From assembly GCF_000014965.1 (NCBI RefSeq), contig NC_008554.1, forward strand, positions 2,468,001 to 2,532,000: a stretch of DNA of 64,000 nt. The letters are read 5' to 3'. A program made the translations under genes and the position numbers. Positions 45,471 to 53,585 of the stretch are shown here, in pieces. Position 1 is the first letter of the stretch; every line of letters begins with the position of its first letter. The DNA is from Syntrophobacter fumaroxidans MPOB (GTDB lineage: Bacteria > Desulfobacterota > Syntrophobacteria > Syntrophobacterales > Syntrophobacteraceae). Below the pieces are notes generated by a model. The model saw only the letters and a list, made by a program, of their open reading frames with translations. It made no database searches and was not told the origin of the DNA.

Positions 45471-46069
45471 GGCAGTGACTCCAGGTAGGGTCTCATCACA
45501 TTGGAAACACGGCATATCTTAGCGTAGCGCCAAAGGTCGTCCATGGTACAGCGGCGCTCGCGCCAGCACTCGCGCAGGGCTTCCAGAGCCACGTCAAGGC
45601 CGGTCTTATTACGGTACTTAAAACAGTCCGCAACGGTTTTCGCGGGGCTGTAAACCCTTACTTTGACACCCTGAATGAGCTGGTCCTCAACGCCGGAACG
45701 GAGTGCAGCGCCAGAGAAGCGCACGATGCGGAGTGGCAGACCATCGCTCCTGGGCTTCCTTGCCTTGACGTCGACAGCGACCCAGACTTCAAAAGGGGCT
45801 TGCGTCGTCAGCCCGTAGAACCGAAGTGCGGACAGTAGGCAGATGACACCATGAGGGATTTTCTTGGATGCTTCTGCCAGGCTAAGGTGCTCGCTCACAT
45901 CGGAATCCACGAAAGTATAAAGCCCGCGCGCAACGCGCCGCACCAGTCCCTTGCGACAGAGTCGTACGAGGTATTCGCGTGGAATACCGTAAGAATCGAG
46001 CTCCCTTGGACGGAAGACCCCTGCTTTCTCCACAAGGTCAAGAACTTGTTCCGTCGTTGTCGGTGCCAT
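45467..46069 (-). CDS. abiEi: AbiEi-like antitoxin/transcription regulator
   Basis: 200 residues from the ATG at 46069 (GGGGGG upstream). N-terminal winged helix (about 5-60: ELDSYGIPREYLVRLCRKGLV) and a larger C-terminal domain with VKVRVYSPAKTVADCFKYRNKTG, both typical of AbiEi antitoxins of type IV systems. The protein is known in relatives to repress its own operon by binding inverted repeats. A matching long inverted repeat lies immediately upstream. It overlaps the toxin gene by four bases. Confidence 0.88.
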   Translation of the reverse strand: MAPTTTEQVLDLVEKAGVFRPRELDSYGIPREYLVRLCRKGLVRRVARGLYTFVDSDVSEHLSLAEASKKIPHGVICLLSALRFYGLTTQAPFEVWVAVDVKARKPRSDGLPLRIVRFSGAALRSGVEDQLIQGVKVRVYSPAKTVADCFKYRNKTGLDVALEALRECWRERRCTMDDLWRYAKICRVSNVMRPYLESLP

Positions 46070-46079
46070 ACTACCCCCC

Positions 46080-46145
46080 ACACAATAGTGTTACGAAATG
46101 TTGGTTCTTATATTTATATACCGACGTTATGTAACACATTGTGTC
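46080..46145 (-). promoter_or_regulatory. Inverted-repeat operator/promoter of the AbiE-like operon
   Basis: Two arms of about 20 bases, 46080-46100 and 46125-46145, are imperfect complements sharing ACACAAT and TGTTAC. The 24 bases between them are AT-rich (TATATTTATATA) and can hold the -10 element. Position and structure fit autoregulation by the AbiEi repressor. Confidence 0.7.
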
Positions 46146-47161
46146 GGCGCAGTCAAACCTAACCGTCCGGGCTGATTCCCTCGCCCAGAATTCACACGAT
46201 GCTTCCGACCATAAGGAGGTGCGAACAACTTGGGGAAAACGTTTCGCCATTCCCGGGAAAATCCACTCTAATCGGCGCATGGAAGATGGCAACCATGGAG
46301 GCCATGGTGACCTGATTGACGGGATCATGAGGCAAACTGAATCTCAAAGCGAGGATGGAAGAATTGAAGACAGAGGCTCTTTCTAGAATTTCTGACGGCA
46401 ATCGAAGAGATCCCTTGCCTGCCTGTGACCCGAAGGTGGAGGGAGGATAAGGCGCTTGGTGGTTCGACGAAGAAGAGAAAGTCCATTGCCGGTATCCGGA
46501 GAGCGTCGACGAAAAGGTTTGCGTATCGCAATACCAGTTGAAGCCGTTCCTTTTTGCGAGGCAAGCAGACCCGACCCTGTACGGGAGACTCGGCGATCTT
46601 TCCCGGAAAGCCGGATTCCCGGAGCGGGACACGAACTAATTCGGACCGCACACGATTCTTTCGGTGGCCATGGAGGCCGCGATTTTGATGGAGTACCTGG
46701 CCTTTAAGGCTCCCGCGTTCCTGGAGGCGATCCTGAAGCTTGAGATCGGGCTTATGGAGCGGGCGGCGAAACTCGGCGAGGACCCGAAGGAATTTTTCAG
46801 ACAGGCCGTCGAGGGGGTGGACGTCAAGTATCGTCCGGTGCCCGATTCGGTGAAGAATTTCCGATATAACGCCTGATGCGGCGAAGGAAAGGGGGCGCCG
46901 TCAGACCGTCTGATAGAGGAGCGGGCGCGCGCTGAGAAGTGAGTGGGCGTAATCTTGAACGGGAGAGGAGGCCGAGATCCTTGGGTTTCCTCTTCCCGGC
47001 CCAATGAGGACTGTAGCTTAGGGTTGATTGAATTCACATTGCACTGAGATTTTGCTAAGATCCCCGAAACCCCGGCTATGCATCCGGAGAGGCGGCAATA
47101 ATCGGCTCTGGCAGATCTTTGTCAGAATCCGGAGATTTTTCCTGTTGGATATGGTGCGAGA
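46146..47161. other. Spacer with no well-supported gene
   Basis: About 1 kb between the AbiE-like operon and fic. One possible short gene is listed separately; the rest looks like decayed or non-coding DNA. A 27-base imperfect direct repeat copy lies at 47109-47135. Confidence 0.4.
46664..46876 (+). CDS. Possible small helical protein
   Basis: 70 residues. The composition (EYLAFKAPAFLEAILKLEIGLMERAAKLGEDP) is more protein-like than neighbouring frames, suggesting a helical hairpin, but there is no good ribosome binding site and no known family. It may be a remnant of a longer gene. Confidence 0.3.
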   Translation: MAMEAAILMEYLAFKAPAFLEAILKLEIGLMERAAKLGEDPKEFFRQAVEGVDVKYRPVPDSVKNFRYNA

Positions 47162-48295
47162 ATGAAATTCGAAAAATTTCGATCCGGTATACACAGGCAG
47201 CAGTATCAGTACAAGAGCTTTTCTCCCTCGCCGGTGAATCAGCCATGGACTTGGGAGGATCCCAAGATTAACACCCTGTTGGAACGCGCATCCCAGTCCA
47301 TGGCTGAACTCAATGCGTTTTCGCTGATCGTGCCCGATGTTGATTTGTTCATCATGATGCATGTTTACAAGGAGGCCAGCACCTCGAGCCGGATTGAAGG
47401 CACTCGAACGGGAATGGATGAGGCAATCCTCGATAGGGAGTACATCGATCCCGAGAAACGAGATGACTGGCAAGAAGTTCAGAATTACGTACAGGCCATG
47501 AATCTCGCGGTCCGGGAATTGAGCACTCTTCCTCTGTCCAACCGGTTGCTTCGCGCCACTCATGAGCGCCTCATGCAGGGTGTCAGGGGCGAGCACAAGC
47601 CCCCCGGAGAATTCAGGCGGAGTCAGAATTGGATCGGTGGAACCAGCCTGCAGGACGCAGTTTTCATTCCGCCTGCGCCGGAGGAAGTCCCTGAGTTAAT
47701 GAGCGACCTGGAGAAATTCTGGCATAATGAAGAAATCGACGTCCCACATCTGATTCGGATTGCGATCAGCCATTACCAGTTCGAGACCATTCACCCCTTC
47801 CTGGATGGAAACGGTCGCATCGGACGTTTGCTGATAACGCTATATCTTGTCGGTAAGAGGCTTCTGAGTAAACCGTCCCTGTATCTCTCGGACTACATGG
47901 AGAAGCACAAGGGTGCCTACTATGATGCCCTTACTACAGTCAGAGCGTCGAACGATTTGAGCCATTGGGTCAAGTTTTTTCTTGTGGCCGTCCACGAAAC
48001 AGCGAAAAAAGGCAGCCACACGTTCCAACAGATCCTGGCCCTCCGATCCGAGGTGGAATCGAAGCTTTTTAAATTGGGCAAAAAGGCGCAGAATGGAGGT
48101 AACCTATTGAATATTCTATATCAGAAACCCATTGTGACTGCCAATGAAGTTGCGGAGAAGCTTGCCGTCTCACATCAAACAGCCAGCGCTTTGATCAGGG
48201 ATTTCATGAGCTTGGGCATCCTCACGGAAATCACCGGCTACCAGAGAAACCGCATGTTTGAATTTGAGAACTATCTGAAACTATTTATCAATTAG
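47162..48295 (+). CDS. fic: Fic-family AMPylator with N-terminal inhibitory motif and winged helix
   Basis: 377 residues. The active-site loop HPFLDGNGRIGR (His211) is complete, so the transferase should be able to attach AMP or a related group to a target protein. The N-terminal helix carries SSRIEGT (Glu79), the inhibitory Ser/Thr-x-x-x-Glu motif that blocks ATP in class II Fic proteins. The C-terminal ~70 residues form a winged helix (TANEVAEKLAVSHQTASALIRDF), a common add-on that may control transcription. It stands beside a recombinase remnant and tRNA-Leu, so it was probably brought in by an integrating element. Confidence 0.93.
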   Translation: MKFEKFRSGIHRQQYQYKSFSPSPVNQPWTWEDPKINTLLERASQSMAELNAFSLIVPDVDLFIMMHVYKEASTSSRIEGTRTGMDEAILDREYIDPEKRDDWQEVQNYVQAMNLAVRELSTLPLSNRLLRATHERLMQGVRGEHKPPGEFRRSQNWIGGTSLQDAVFIPPAPEEVPELMSDLEKFWHNEEIDVPHLIRIAISHYQFETIHPFLDGNGRIGRLLITLYLVGKRLLSKPSLYLSDYMEKHKGAYYDALTTVRASNDLSHWVKFFLVAVHETAKKGSHTFQQILALRSEVESKLFKLGKKAQNGGNLLNILYQKPIVTANEVAEKLAVSHQTASALIRDFMSLGILTEITGYQRNRMFEFENYLKLFIN

Positions 48296-48310
48296 GACTG
48301 AGGGGGAAGG

Positions 48311-48377
48311 TTTACATATAGTCTGTGTTATGTAAGGAAAACGCATTTCCCTTACATAAGTAGCTGTCCTATGTAAA
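48311..48377. repeat. Nested inverted repeats downstream of fic
   Basis: Four octamers of the TTACATA type alternate in orientation: 48311-48318 TTTACATA, 48328-48335 TTATGTAA, 48352-48359 TTACATAA, 48370-48377 TATGTAAA. The middle pair extends to a perfect 10-bp stem (48328-48337 with 48350-48359). This looks like a recombination or operator site rather than a terminator, as there is no T-run. Confidence 0.6.
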
Positions 48378-48391
48378 GTTGCTTTGAGAGT

Positions 48392-48598
48392 TTGGCCGAA
48401 TTGCGGAACCTGGAAAGAATTGCATGCAGTCGTCGATGGATGCGCACTCAAGCGCTTTCGCGGTATAGGGAGAGCATCCGGGAAAACGGTTCCCGCAACG
48501 ACGTCTTCAACCACCCCGCCCATCATTCGATCACGATGACCGTGGACATTTACGGGCACTGGATTCCGGGGGAAGGAAGGATTTGGGAAAGGCCCTAG
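48392..48598 (+). pseudogene. Tyrosine recombinase (phage-type integrase) C-terminal remnant
   Basis: The second half of this 68-codon frame reads HHSITMTVDIYGHWIPGEGR, the usual end of a phage integrase, where Tyr of DIYGH is next to the active-site tyrosine region. The catalytic Arg/His boxes and all upstream domains are missing, and the first half does not match the family. The remnant lies between nested repeats and tRNA-Leu, the classic place for an integrase of an element inserted in a tRNA gene. Confidence 0.65.
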
Positions 48599-48605
48599 GC
48601 AGACT

Positions 48606-48660
48606 CTGCCAAGGTGCCAAGGCGATGAAATCTAGGCCGGATGGCATCACCTTGGCAGAT
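48606..48660. repeat. 12-bp perfect inverted repeat next to tRNA-Leu
   Basis: TCTGCCAAGGTG at 48606-48617 and its exact complement at 48649-48660. Immediately after, 48654-48680 is a 27-base copy (22 of 27 identical) of 47109-47135 upstream of fic. Together these direct repeats bracket fic and the integrase remnant. Confidence 0.6.
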
Positions 48661-48709
48661 TCTTGTCAGATTTCGGGGAGCAGGATTGTAAGTTATTGAT
48701 TTTATTATG

Positions 48710-48795
48710 TGGTGCCGAAGGCCGGACTCGAACCGGCACGAGTTTCCCCACCACCCCCTCAAGATGGCGTGTCTACCAAGTTCCACCACTTCGGC
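48710..48795 (-). tRNA. tRNA-Leu (GAG)
   Basis: 86 bases including the encoded 3' CCA. It folds as a class II tRNA: acceptor stem GCCGAAG with CTTCGGC, the D-arm, anticodon stem CCATC/GGTGG around loop TTGAGGG (anticodon GAG, reading CUC and CUU), a long variable arm, and TTCGAGTC T-loop. The next gene downstream on its strand is not co-transcribed. Its 3' side adjoins the inverted repeats and integrase remnant. Confidence 0.95.
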
Positions 48796-49128
48796 ACGTA
48801 ATCAAATATTATAGCCAACTCCGGGCCTGAGGCAAGTCGAAACCCGCCGCGGGGCGTCGCCGGAGTCTCGGCCCGTCGGTACGCCGGCCGGGGTAAGTCC
48901 GTTTTCCGCCGACGGCACATTTCGCAAGCCGGCAAGTGTCCGCCAAACCGGCACTCTCCGCCGATTTGCGCCGCTATTCCTTCCATCGGCAGCACAACGC
49001 CGCCCAATCGAGGCAATGTCACCGCTTGACGTTGTCGCCGCTCACGCAAAAGGAGCTCAGGAGATTGGTCGGGGACGTGAATCGGGACAACCGCCCCGCC
49101 CGACGTCGCCGCTCCCTCCACCGGCCCG
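48796..49128. other. Intergenic between secG and tRNA-Leu
   Basis: About 330 bases; no gene or clear terminator hairpin was found. Confidence 0.4.
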
Positions 49129-49740
49129 CTACTGCTGTTTCTGGGCGCCCTTGTCGGCTTGCTTCTTTGCCGGCTGCTGTCCCGGGCCTGCCGTCGCTTT
49201 CTTGGGCTCCTTGGCCGGGGCGGCAGCGGCAGGCGCAGCCTTCTTGGTCTCCTTGGCCGGAGCAGGCGCGGCAGGCGCCGCTTTCTCGGCTGCCGGAGCG
49301 GGCTTTGCTTCCTTCGGAGCCTCCGCCTGGGCCTGGGGCGCCGTACCGCCCTGAGGCACGGCCTGCGCCTGCGGTGCGGGCTGGACCTGAGGCGCCGTCG
49401 CAGGATCAGCGGGCGCGGGTTGAACCGGCTTTGCTTCCGGAATGGCCGGTCCCTGCGGCTGCGGCGGCTGCTGTTCTTCCGCGGGAATATCCTTCATGAC
49501 GGACCGGCTTTGCGGACCCGCCGATATGTAAGCCAAGCTGAGACACGTCAGCATGAAAACGATCGCCGCCCCGGTAGTCAGCTTGCTCATGAAGGTCGAA
49601 CCGCCCCCGCCGCCGAAAAGCGTCTGGGAGGCGCCCCCGAACGCCGCCCCCATCTCGGCCCCGCGGCCGGTCTGGAGCAGGACGATCAGGATCAATGCCA
49701 CGCTGGCCACAACATGAAGCAGGATCAAGAAAATATACAT
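49129..49740 (-). CDS. secG: SecG preprotein translocase subunit with long Ala/Pro/Lys-rich tail
   Basis: 203 residues. The first ~75 residues are a standard SecG: helix one (LLHVVASVALILIVLLQTGRG), the conserved loop MGAAFGGASQTLFGG, and helix two. The remaining ~120 residues are a low-complexity stretch of Ala, Pro, Gln, Glu and Lys, absent from typical 70-110-residue SecG. SecG helps SecYEG move proteins across the inner membrane. It lies 18 bases after tpiA, an arrangement seen in many bacteria, and is the last gene of the glycolytic cluster. Confidence 0.92.
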   Translation of the reverse strand: MYIFLILLHVVASVALILIVLLQTGRGAEMGAAFGGASQTLFGGGGGSTFMSKLTTGAAIVFMLTCLSLAYISAGPQSRSVMKDIPAEEQQPPQPQGPAIPEAKPVQPAPADPATAPQVQPAPQAQAVPQGGTAPQAQAEAPKEAKPAPAAEKAAPAAPAPAKETKKAAPAAAAPAKEPKKATAGPGQQPAKKQADKGAQKQQ

Positions 49741-49758
49741 TGTGCGACTACTCGCTTC

Positions 49759-50523
49759 TCAAGGAGACACAAATCGGATAATGCGTTTGAAGGAGCCAAC
49801 CTCCAGGCTTGCGCCTCCAACCAGCAACCCGTCCACATCGGGCTGTGCCATGAGCGAATCCACATTATCCGGTTTAACCGAACCTCCATACAATATTCTG
49901 GTAAGGTTTGCAACCGTTTTGTCGCAGAGCGCGGCATAGCGCTCCCTGATGAACGCATGCACTTCCTGCGCCTGGTCGGGGGTCGCGGTCTTGCCGGTGC
50001 CGATCGCCCACACGGGCTCGTAGGCGATGACGAGCTCCCTCGCCTGCTGCGGCGTCAGGCCCAAAACGGCCGACTGGACCTGTTCGTCCACAACCTTGAA
50101 GGTCCGGTTGGACTCCCGCTCGGCAAGCACTTCGCCCACGCACAGAATGGGCACCAACCCGCACGCGAAGGCCGCGGCGACCTTCAGGCGAATCGTCTCG
50201 TTGGTTTCGCCGAAAACGTGCCGCCGCTCGGAATGCCCAACGATGACGTACTCACAGCCGACGTCCTTGAGCATGCCCCCGGAGACTTCTCCCGTGAAGG
50301 CTCCCTTTGCCTCCTGGTGGCAGTTTTGGGAGGCGAGCCTGTAACCCGGCGCGGTCATCACGCGACGCACCGCCGCCAGCGCCGTGAAAGGCGGAGCGAT
50401 AACCACCTCGCGGTCGGTGACCGCGCCGACTTCGCGCTGCAATTCCTCGATGAACGCGACCGATTCGCCCACCGTCTTGTGCATCTTCCAGTTAGCCGCT
50501 ATCAGTGGAATTCTCTTTTCCAT
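49759..50523 (-). CDS. tpiA: Triosephosphate isomerase
   Basis: 254 residues from the ATG at 50523 (GAGGAGA upstream). The substrate lysine is in LIAANWKMHK, the catalytic His in YVIVGHSERR, the catalytic Glu in AYEPVWAIGTG, and the phosphate-binding ends in LYGGSVKPDN and GLLVGGASL. It interconverts dihydroxyacetone phosphate and glyceraldehyde-3-phosphate in the cytoplasm. It lies between pgk and secG, all on the minus strand. Confidence 0.97.
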   Translation of the reverse strand: MEKRIPLIAANWKMHKTVGESVAFIEELQREVGAVTDREVVIAPPFTALAAVRRVMTAPGYRLASQNCHQEAKGAFTGEVSGGMLKDVGCEYVIVGHSERRHVFGETNETIRLKVAAAFACGLVPILCVGEVLAERESNRTFKVVDEQVQSAVLGLTPQQARELVIAYEPVWAIGTGKTATPDQAQEVHAFIRERYAALCDKTVANLTRILYGGSVKPDNVDSLMAQPDVDGLLVGGASLEVGSFKRIIRFVSP

Positions 50524-50888
50524 ATTCTCCTCTTCGATTACGGCCGCAAGACCGTGGGGGGTCAAACCTACACATTTCACAATTCGCCGTGAACCCCCGC
50601 GGGCTCACCACGAAATATGAAGCCGAGTCGGGCCAGGGCATTTTCACACAAACCGCCCACCGCGGGCAGAGAGGCCTCGACGAAGCAGGAAAGTCAACTC
50701 CATCGTTGCCCGCACCCGCCGTGAACTGCGGGCTCACAAAACAAAAAACCATGAAGGCGCCGATCCGGAAGCATAACAGGCAGAATGCAAGCCGTCTCCA
50801 TCATTTGCTGCGATCCGCGGCATGACGGTCGCACTTTCCGGCCGGGCAGCGCCCTCCGCCGCCGTATCGGAGTCCTGTGCCCCGGCGG
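50524..50888. other. Intergenic between pgk and tpiA
   Basis: About 365 bases, long for an operon gap, so tpiA-secG may have its own promoter. No gene seen. Confidence 0.4.
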
Positions 50889-52082
50889 CTAAGACCTCCC
50901 GCAACACTCCTCCAGGGCGGCCACTCCGGGCAGGGTTATGCCCTCCAGCATTTCCAGGAACGCGCCCCCTCCCGTCGACACGTAGCTCACCTTGTCTTCC
51001 ATGTTGGCCTGCTTCACGGCGGCCGCGGAATCTCCGCCGCCGATCACGGTCAGCGCGTCGAGGCTGCCCAGGAATTCGGCCAGGGCGAACGTGCCCTTGT
51101 TGAACGGCGGGGTTTCGAACGCCCCCAGCGGGCCGTTCCACACGATGGTGCGACAGTTCTTCAGAACCGATTCGAAAACCTCGATGGACTTCGAGCCCAC
51201 ATCGAGGATGAGCCTGTCCTTCGGGACCTTTTCCACCGGGACCTGCTGCACGTCTCCGCAGCTCTCGAGGCTCGGCGCCACCACCGCATCCACCGGCAGA
51301 TACACCTTGACGCCCTTTTCAGCGGCGGCCTTGAGCAGCCGGGCCGCGGTTTCCAGGTGATCGTCCTCCACCAGCGACCTGCCGACCTCCTTGCCCTGGG
51401 CCTTGAAGAACGTGTTCGCCATGGCCCCGCCGATGACCAGGAAATCGACCCTCGATATCAGGTGTTCGAGAACGCCGATTTTGGTGGAGACCTTGGCGCC
51501 CCCGATCACCATGGCCATCGGGCGCGCCGGATTGTCCATGGCCTTCCGGAAATACTTGATCTCGTTTTCGAGCTGGTACCCCGCCGCGCATTCCCGCGCG
51601 AAGCGCGTCATGCCGTGCACCGAAGCGTGCGCCCGGTGAGACACGGCAAAGGCGTCGTTCACGTAGACATCCGCCAAATCCGCGAGTGCCCGCGAAAACG
51701 CTTCGTCGTTCTTTTCCTCTTCGGCGTGAAAACGCAGGTTCTCCAGGAGAAGCACGTCGCCGTTCTTCATTTGCGCAATCCGCTCGACAACCTCCCTGCC
51801 CGTGCAGTCGGGCGCCAGCGGCACCGGCCGGTCGATCAGCCGGGAGAGGTGCTCTCCAACCGGCTTGAGCGAAAATTCGGCCGACGGCTTGCCCTTGGGC
51901 CGGCCGAGGTGGGACGCGAGGATCGCCTTGCCCCCCTTTTCGATCACCTTGTTCAGCGTCGGCAGAACGGCACGAATGCGCAAATCGTCCTTGACGCGAA
52001 ACTCCTTGTCCAGCGGCACGTTGAAGTCGACTCGGATGAACACGCGCTTGCCGCTCAATTCCAACTCGCCAACGGTTTTCAT
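50889..52082 (-). CDS. pgk: Phosphoglycerate kinase
   Basis: 397 residues from the ATG at 52082 with GGGGAGGAG upstream. Key segments are present: RVDFNVPLDK, SHLGRPKGK, the hinge region around VLGAKVSTKIG-like IGGAKVSTKIG, the nucleotide loop VWNGPLGAFE and VIGGGDSAAAV. It transfers phosphate between 1,3-bisphosphoglycerate and ADP. Length is normal. It follows gap by about 400 bases; that gap includes a palindromic hairpin. Confidence 0.97.
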   Translation of the reverse strand: MKTVGELELSGKRVFIRVDFNVPLDKEFRVKDDLRIRAVLPTLNKVIEKGGKAILASHLGRPKGKPSAEFSLKPVGEHLSRLIDRPVPLAPDCTGREVVERIAQMKNGDVLLLENLRFHAEEEKNDEAFSRALADLADVYVNDAFAVSHRAHASVHGMTRFARECAAGYQLENEIKYFRKAMDNPARPMAMVIGGAKVSTKIGVLEHLISRVDFLVIGGAMANTFFKAQGKEVGRSLVEDDHLETAARLLKAAAEKGVKVYLPVDAVVAPSLESCGDVQQVPVEKVPKDRLILDVGSKSIEVFESVLKNCRTIVWNGPLGAFETPPFNKGTFALAEFLGSLDALTVIGGGDSAAAVKQANMEDKVSYVSTGGGAFLEMLEGITLPGVAALEECCGRS

Positions 52083-52483
52083 CTGGAAAACTCCTCCCCG
52101 GATCAGCCCCCACTGGACGCCTCGGAGCCGGGCGGCCCCCAACGAGGCCCGATACGGTTGCCTGAGGAAAACTCACGTTTGCCCATACCGTTTCCCCGAC
52201 ACAAAACCGACCTGCGTTCAGGACGGCGGCACCGGGCGGGCGGGGCGCAAAGTCATCCCTCCAATCGATTGGGTCATGCAACGGGCGGGGTTTGTCCCGC
52301 CCCGCCCTTTTCGCCGATCCCTTGTTGCGCGACCTTGAACGCGAATCGGCATAAGCCGGGGGCCGACAGGCCCCCAAATACTCCACTGGATTCCCGCCCG
52401 AGCCGGGACCGATCCGTTCCGCGGCCTCGCACGGTGAATCCCATGCCGCGCTTTTGCGCCGGTAAATCGGCGTCGCAACCGGC
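52083..52483. other. Intergenic between gap and pgk with palindrome
   Basis: About 400 bases. A GC-rich hairpin lies at 52283-52307 (GGGCGGGG, loop, CCCCGCCC partner) and is the second copy of the palindrome at 39394-39413. No coding frame supported. Confidence 0.5.
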
Positions 52484-53494
52484 CTATTCCATGGACTTGC
52501 ACATCAACAGGGCCAGATCCGCCAGGCGGCTCGAATAGCCGTATTCATTGTCGTACCAGCTCAGCACCTTGACCAGCCGGCCCTGCATGACCGAGGTGAG
52601 CCTCGAATCCACGTTGGAGGAATAGGAGGTGTGGTTGAAATCGCAAGACACCAGTTCCTCGTCCACGTATTGTAGAATGCCCTTGAGCGGCCCGTTGGCC
52701 GCGTCTTCGAAGACCTTGTTCACTTCGTCCCGGGTGACGTCGCGGCCGACCCGGCACACCAGGTCCACGAGGGACACGTTGGGGGTCGGAACCCGGATGG
52801 CCAGCCCGTCGAGCTTGCCTTTGAGCTCGGGCAGCACTTCGGCGACCGCCCTGGCCGCGCCCGTGGTGGTCGGTATCATCGACAGGGCCGCGGCCCTGGC
52901 CCTGCGGCGATCCTTGTGTATGGCGTCGAGCAGCCGCTGGTCCATGGTGTAGGAATGGATGGTCGTCATCAAACCGTGTTCCACGACGAAGCGGTCGTGC
53001 AGCAGGGCCACAATGGGAGCCAGGCAATTGGTGGTGCACGATGCGTTGGACACGATGTGGTGCGTGCGGGGGTCATAGGAGCCGTCGTTCACGCCGATCA
53101 CGAAGGTTGCGTCCATGCCCTTGCCGGGCGCGGTGACGATGACCTTGCGCGCGCCCGCGTTGATGTGCTTCTGGCAGCCGTCGCGGTCGGCGAACCGCCC
53201 GGTGCTCTCCAGCACCACATCCACGTTCAGTTCATGCCAGGGGGACTGGGCAGGGTCGCTGACCTTCACGCATTTGAAGGTCCTGCCGTCCACCGTCAAG
53301 GTGTCCTCCGTAGCCGACACCTCGCGGTGCCATACCCCGTGCACCGAGTCGTACTTGAGCAGGTAGGCCAGCTCCACCGGGGCTGTCAGGTCGTTGATGG
53401 CCACGACGTCCAGCGGCAACTGCCGGTCGATGAGAGCCTTGAAAATAGTGCGTCCGATGCGCCCGAATCCATTGATAGCCACTCTGTTCGCCAT
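52484..53494 (-). CDS. gap: Glyceraldehyde-3-phosphate dehydrogenase, type I
   Basis: 336 residues. NAD-binding start INGFGRIGR, active-site SNASCTTNCLAP (catalytic Cys near residue 152), catalytic His in TTIHSYTMDQ, and the phosphate-site RRARAAALSMIPTTTGAA segment. It oxidises glyceraldehyde-3-phosphate to 1,3-bisphosphoglycerate. The length is normal. It is the second GAPDH gene here; the longer one is 90 bases upstream on the same strand. Ribosome binding site AGGAGG precedes the start. Confidence 0.97.
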   Translation of the reverse strand: MANRVAINGFGRIGRTIFKALIDRQLPLDVVAINDLTAPVELAYLLKYDSVHGVWHREVSATEDTLTVDGRTFKCVKVSDPAQSPWHELNVDVVLESTGRFADRDGCQKHINAGARKVIVTAPGKGMDATFVIGVNDGSYDPRTHHIVSNASCTTNCLAPIVALLHDRFVVEHGLMTTIHSYTMDQRLLDAIHKDRRRARAAALSMIPTTTGAARAVAEVLPELKGKLDGLAIRVPTPNVSLVDLVCRVGRDVTRDEVNKVFEDAANGPLKGILQYVDEELVSCDFNHTSYSSNVDSRLTSVMQGRLVKVLSWYDNEYGYSSRLADLALLMCKSME

Positions 53495-53585
53495 TTGGTC
53501 CTCCTCGTGGTTTCTTATCCGTTCCGCTTCCTCAGGTCTGATTTTCGTTCAGCAATCGAACAGGCGAAGGAAAGAAGGGCCAGTC

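Noticed and set aside
48328-48359. Terminator for fic
   Set aside because: The 10-bp stem has no T-run and its octamers recur in alternating orientation, which fits a recombination or binding site better.
50877-52538. Plus-strand open frame of 553 codons
   Set aside because: It is the complement of pgk, whose motifs are unambiguous.
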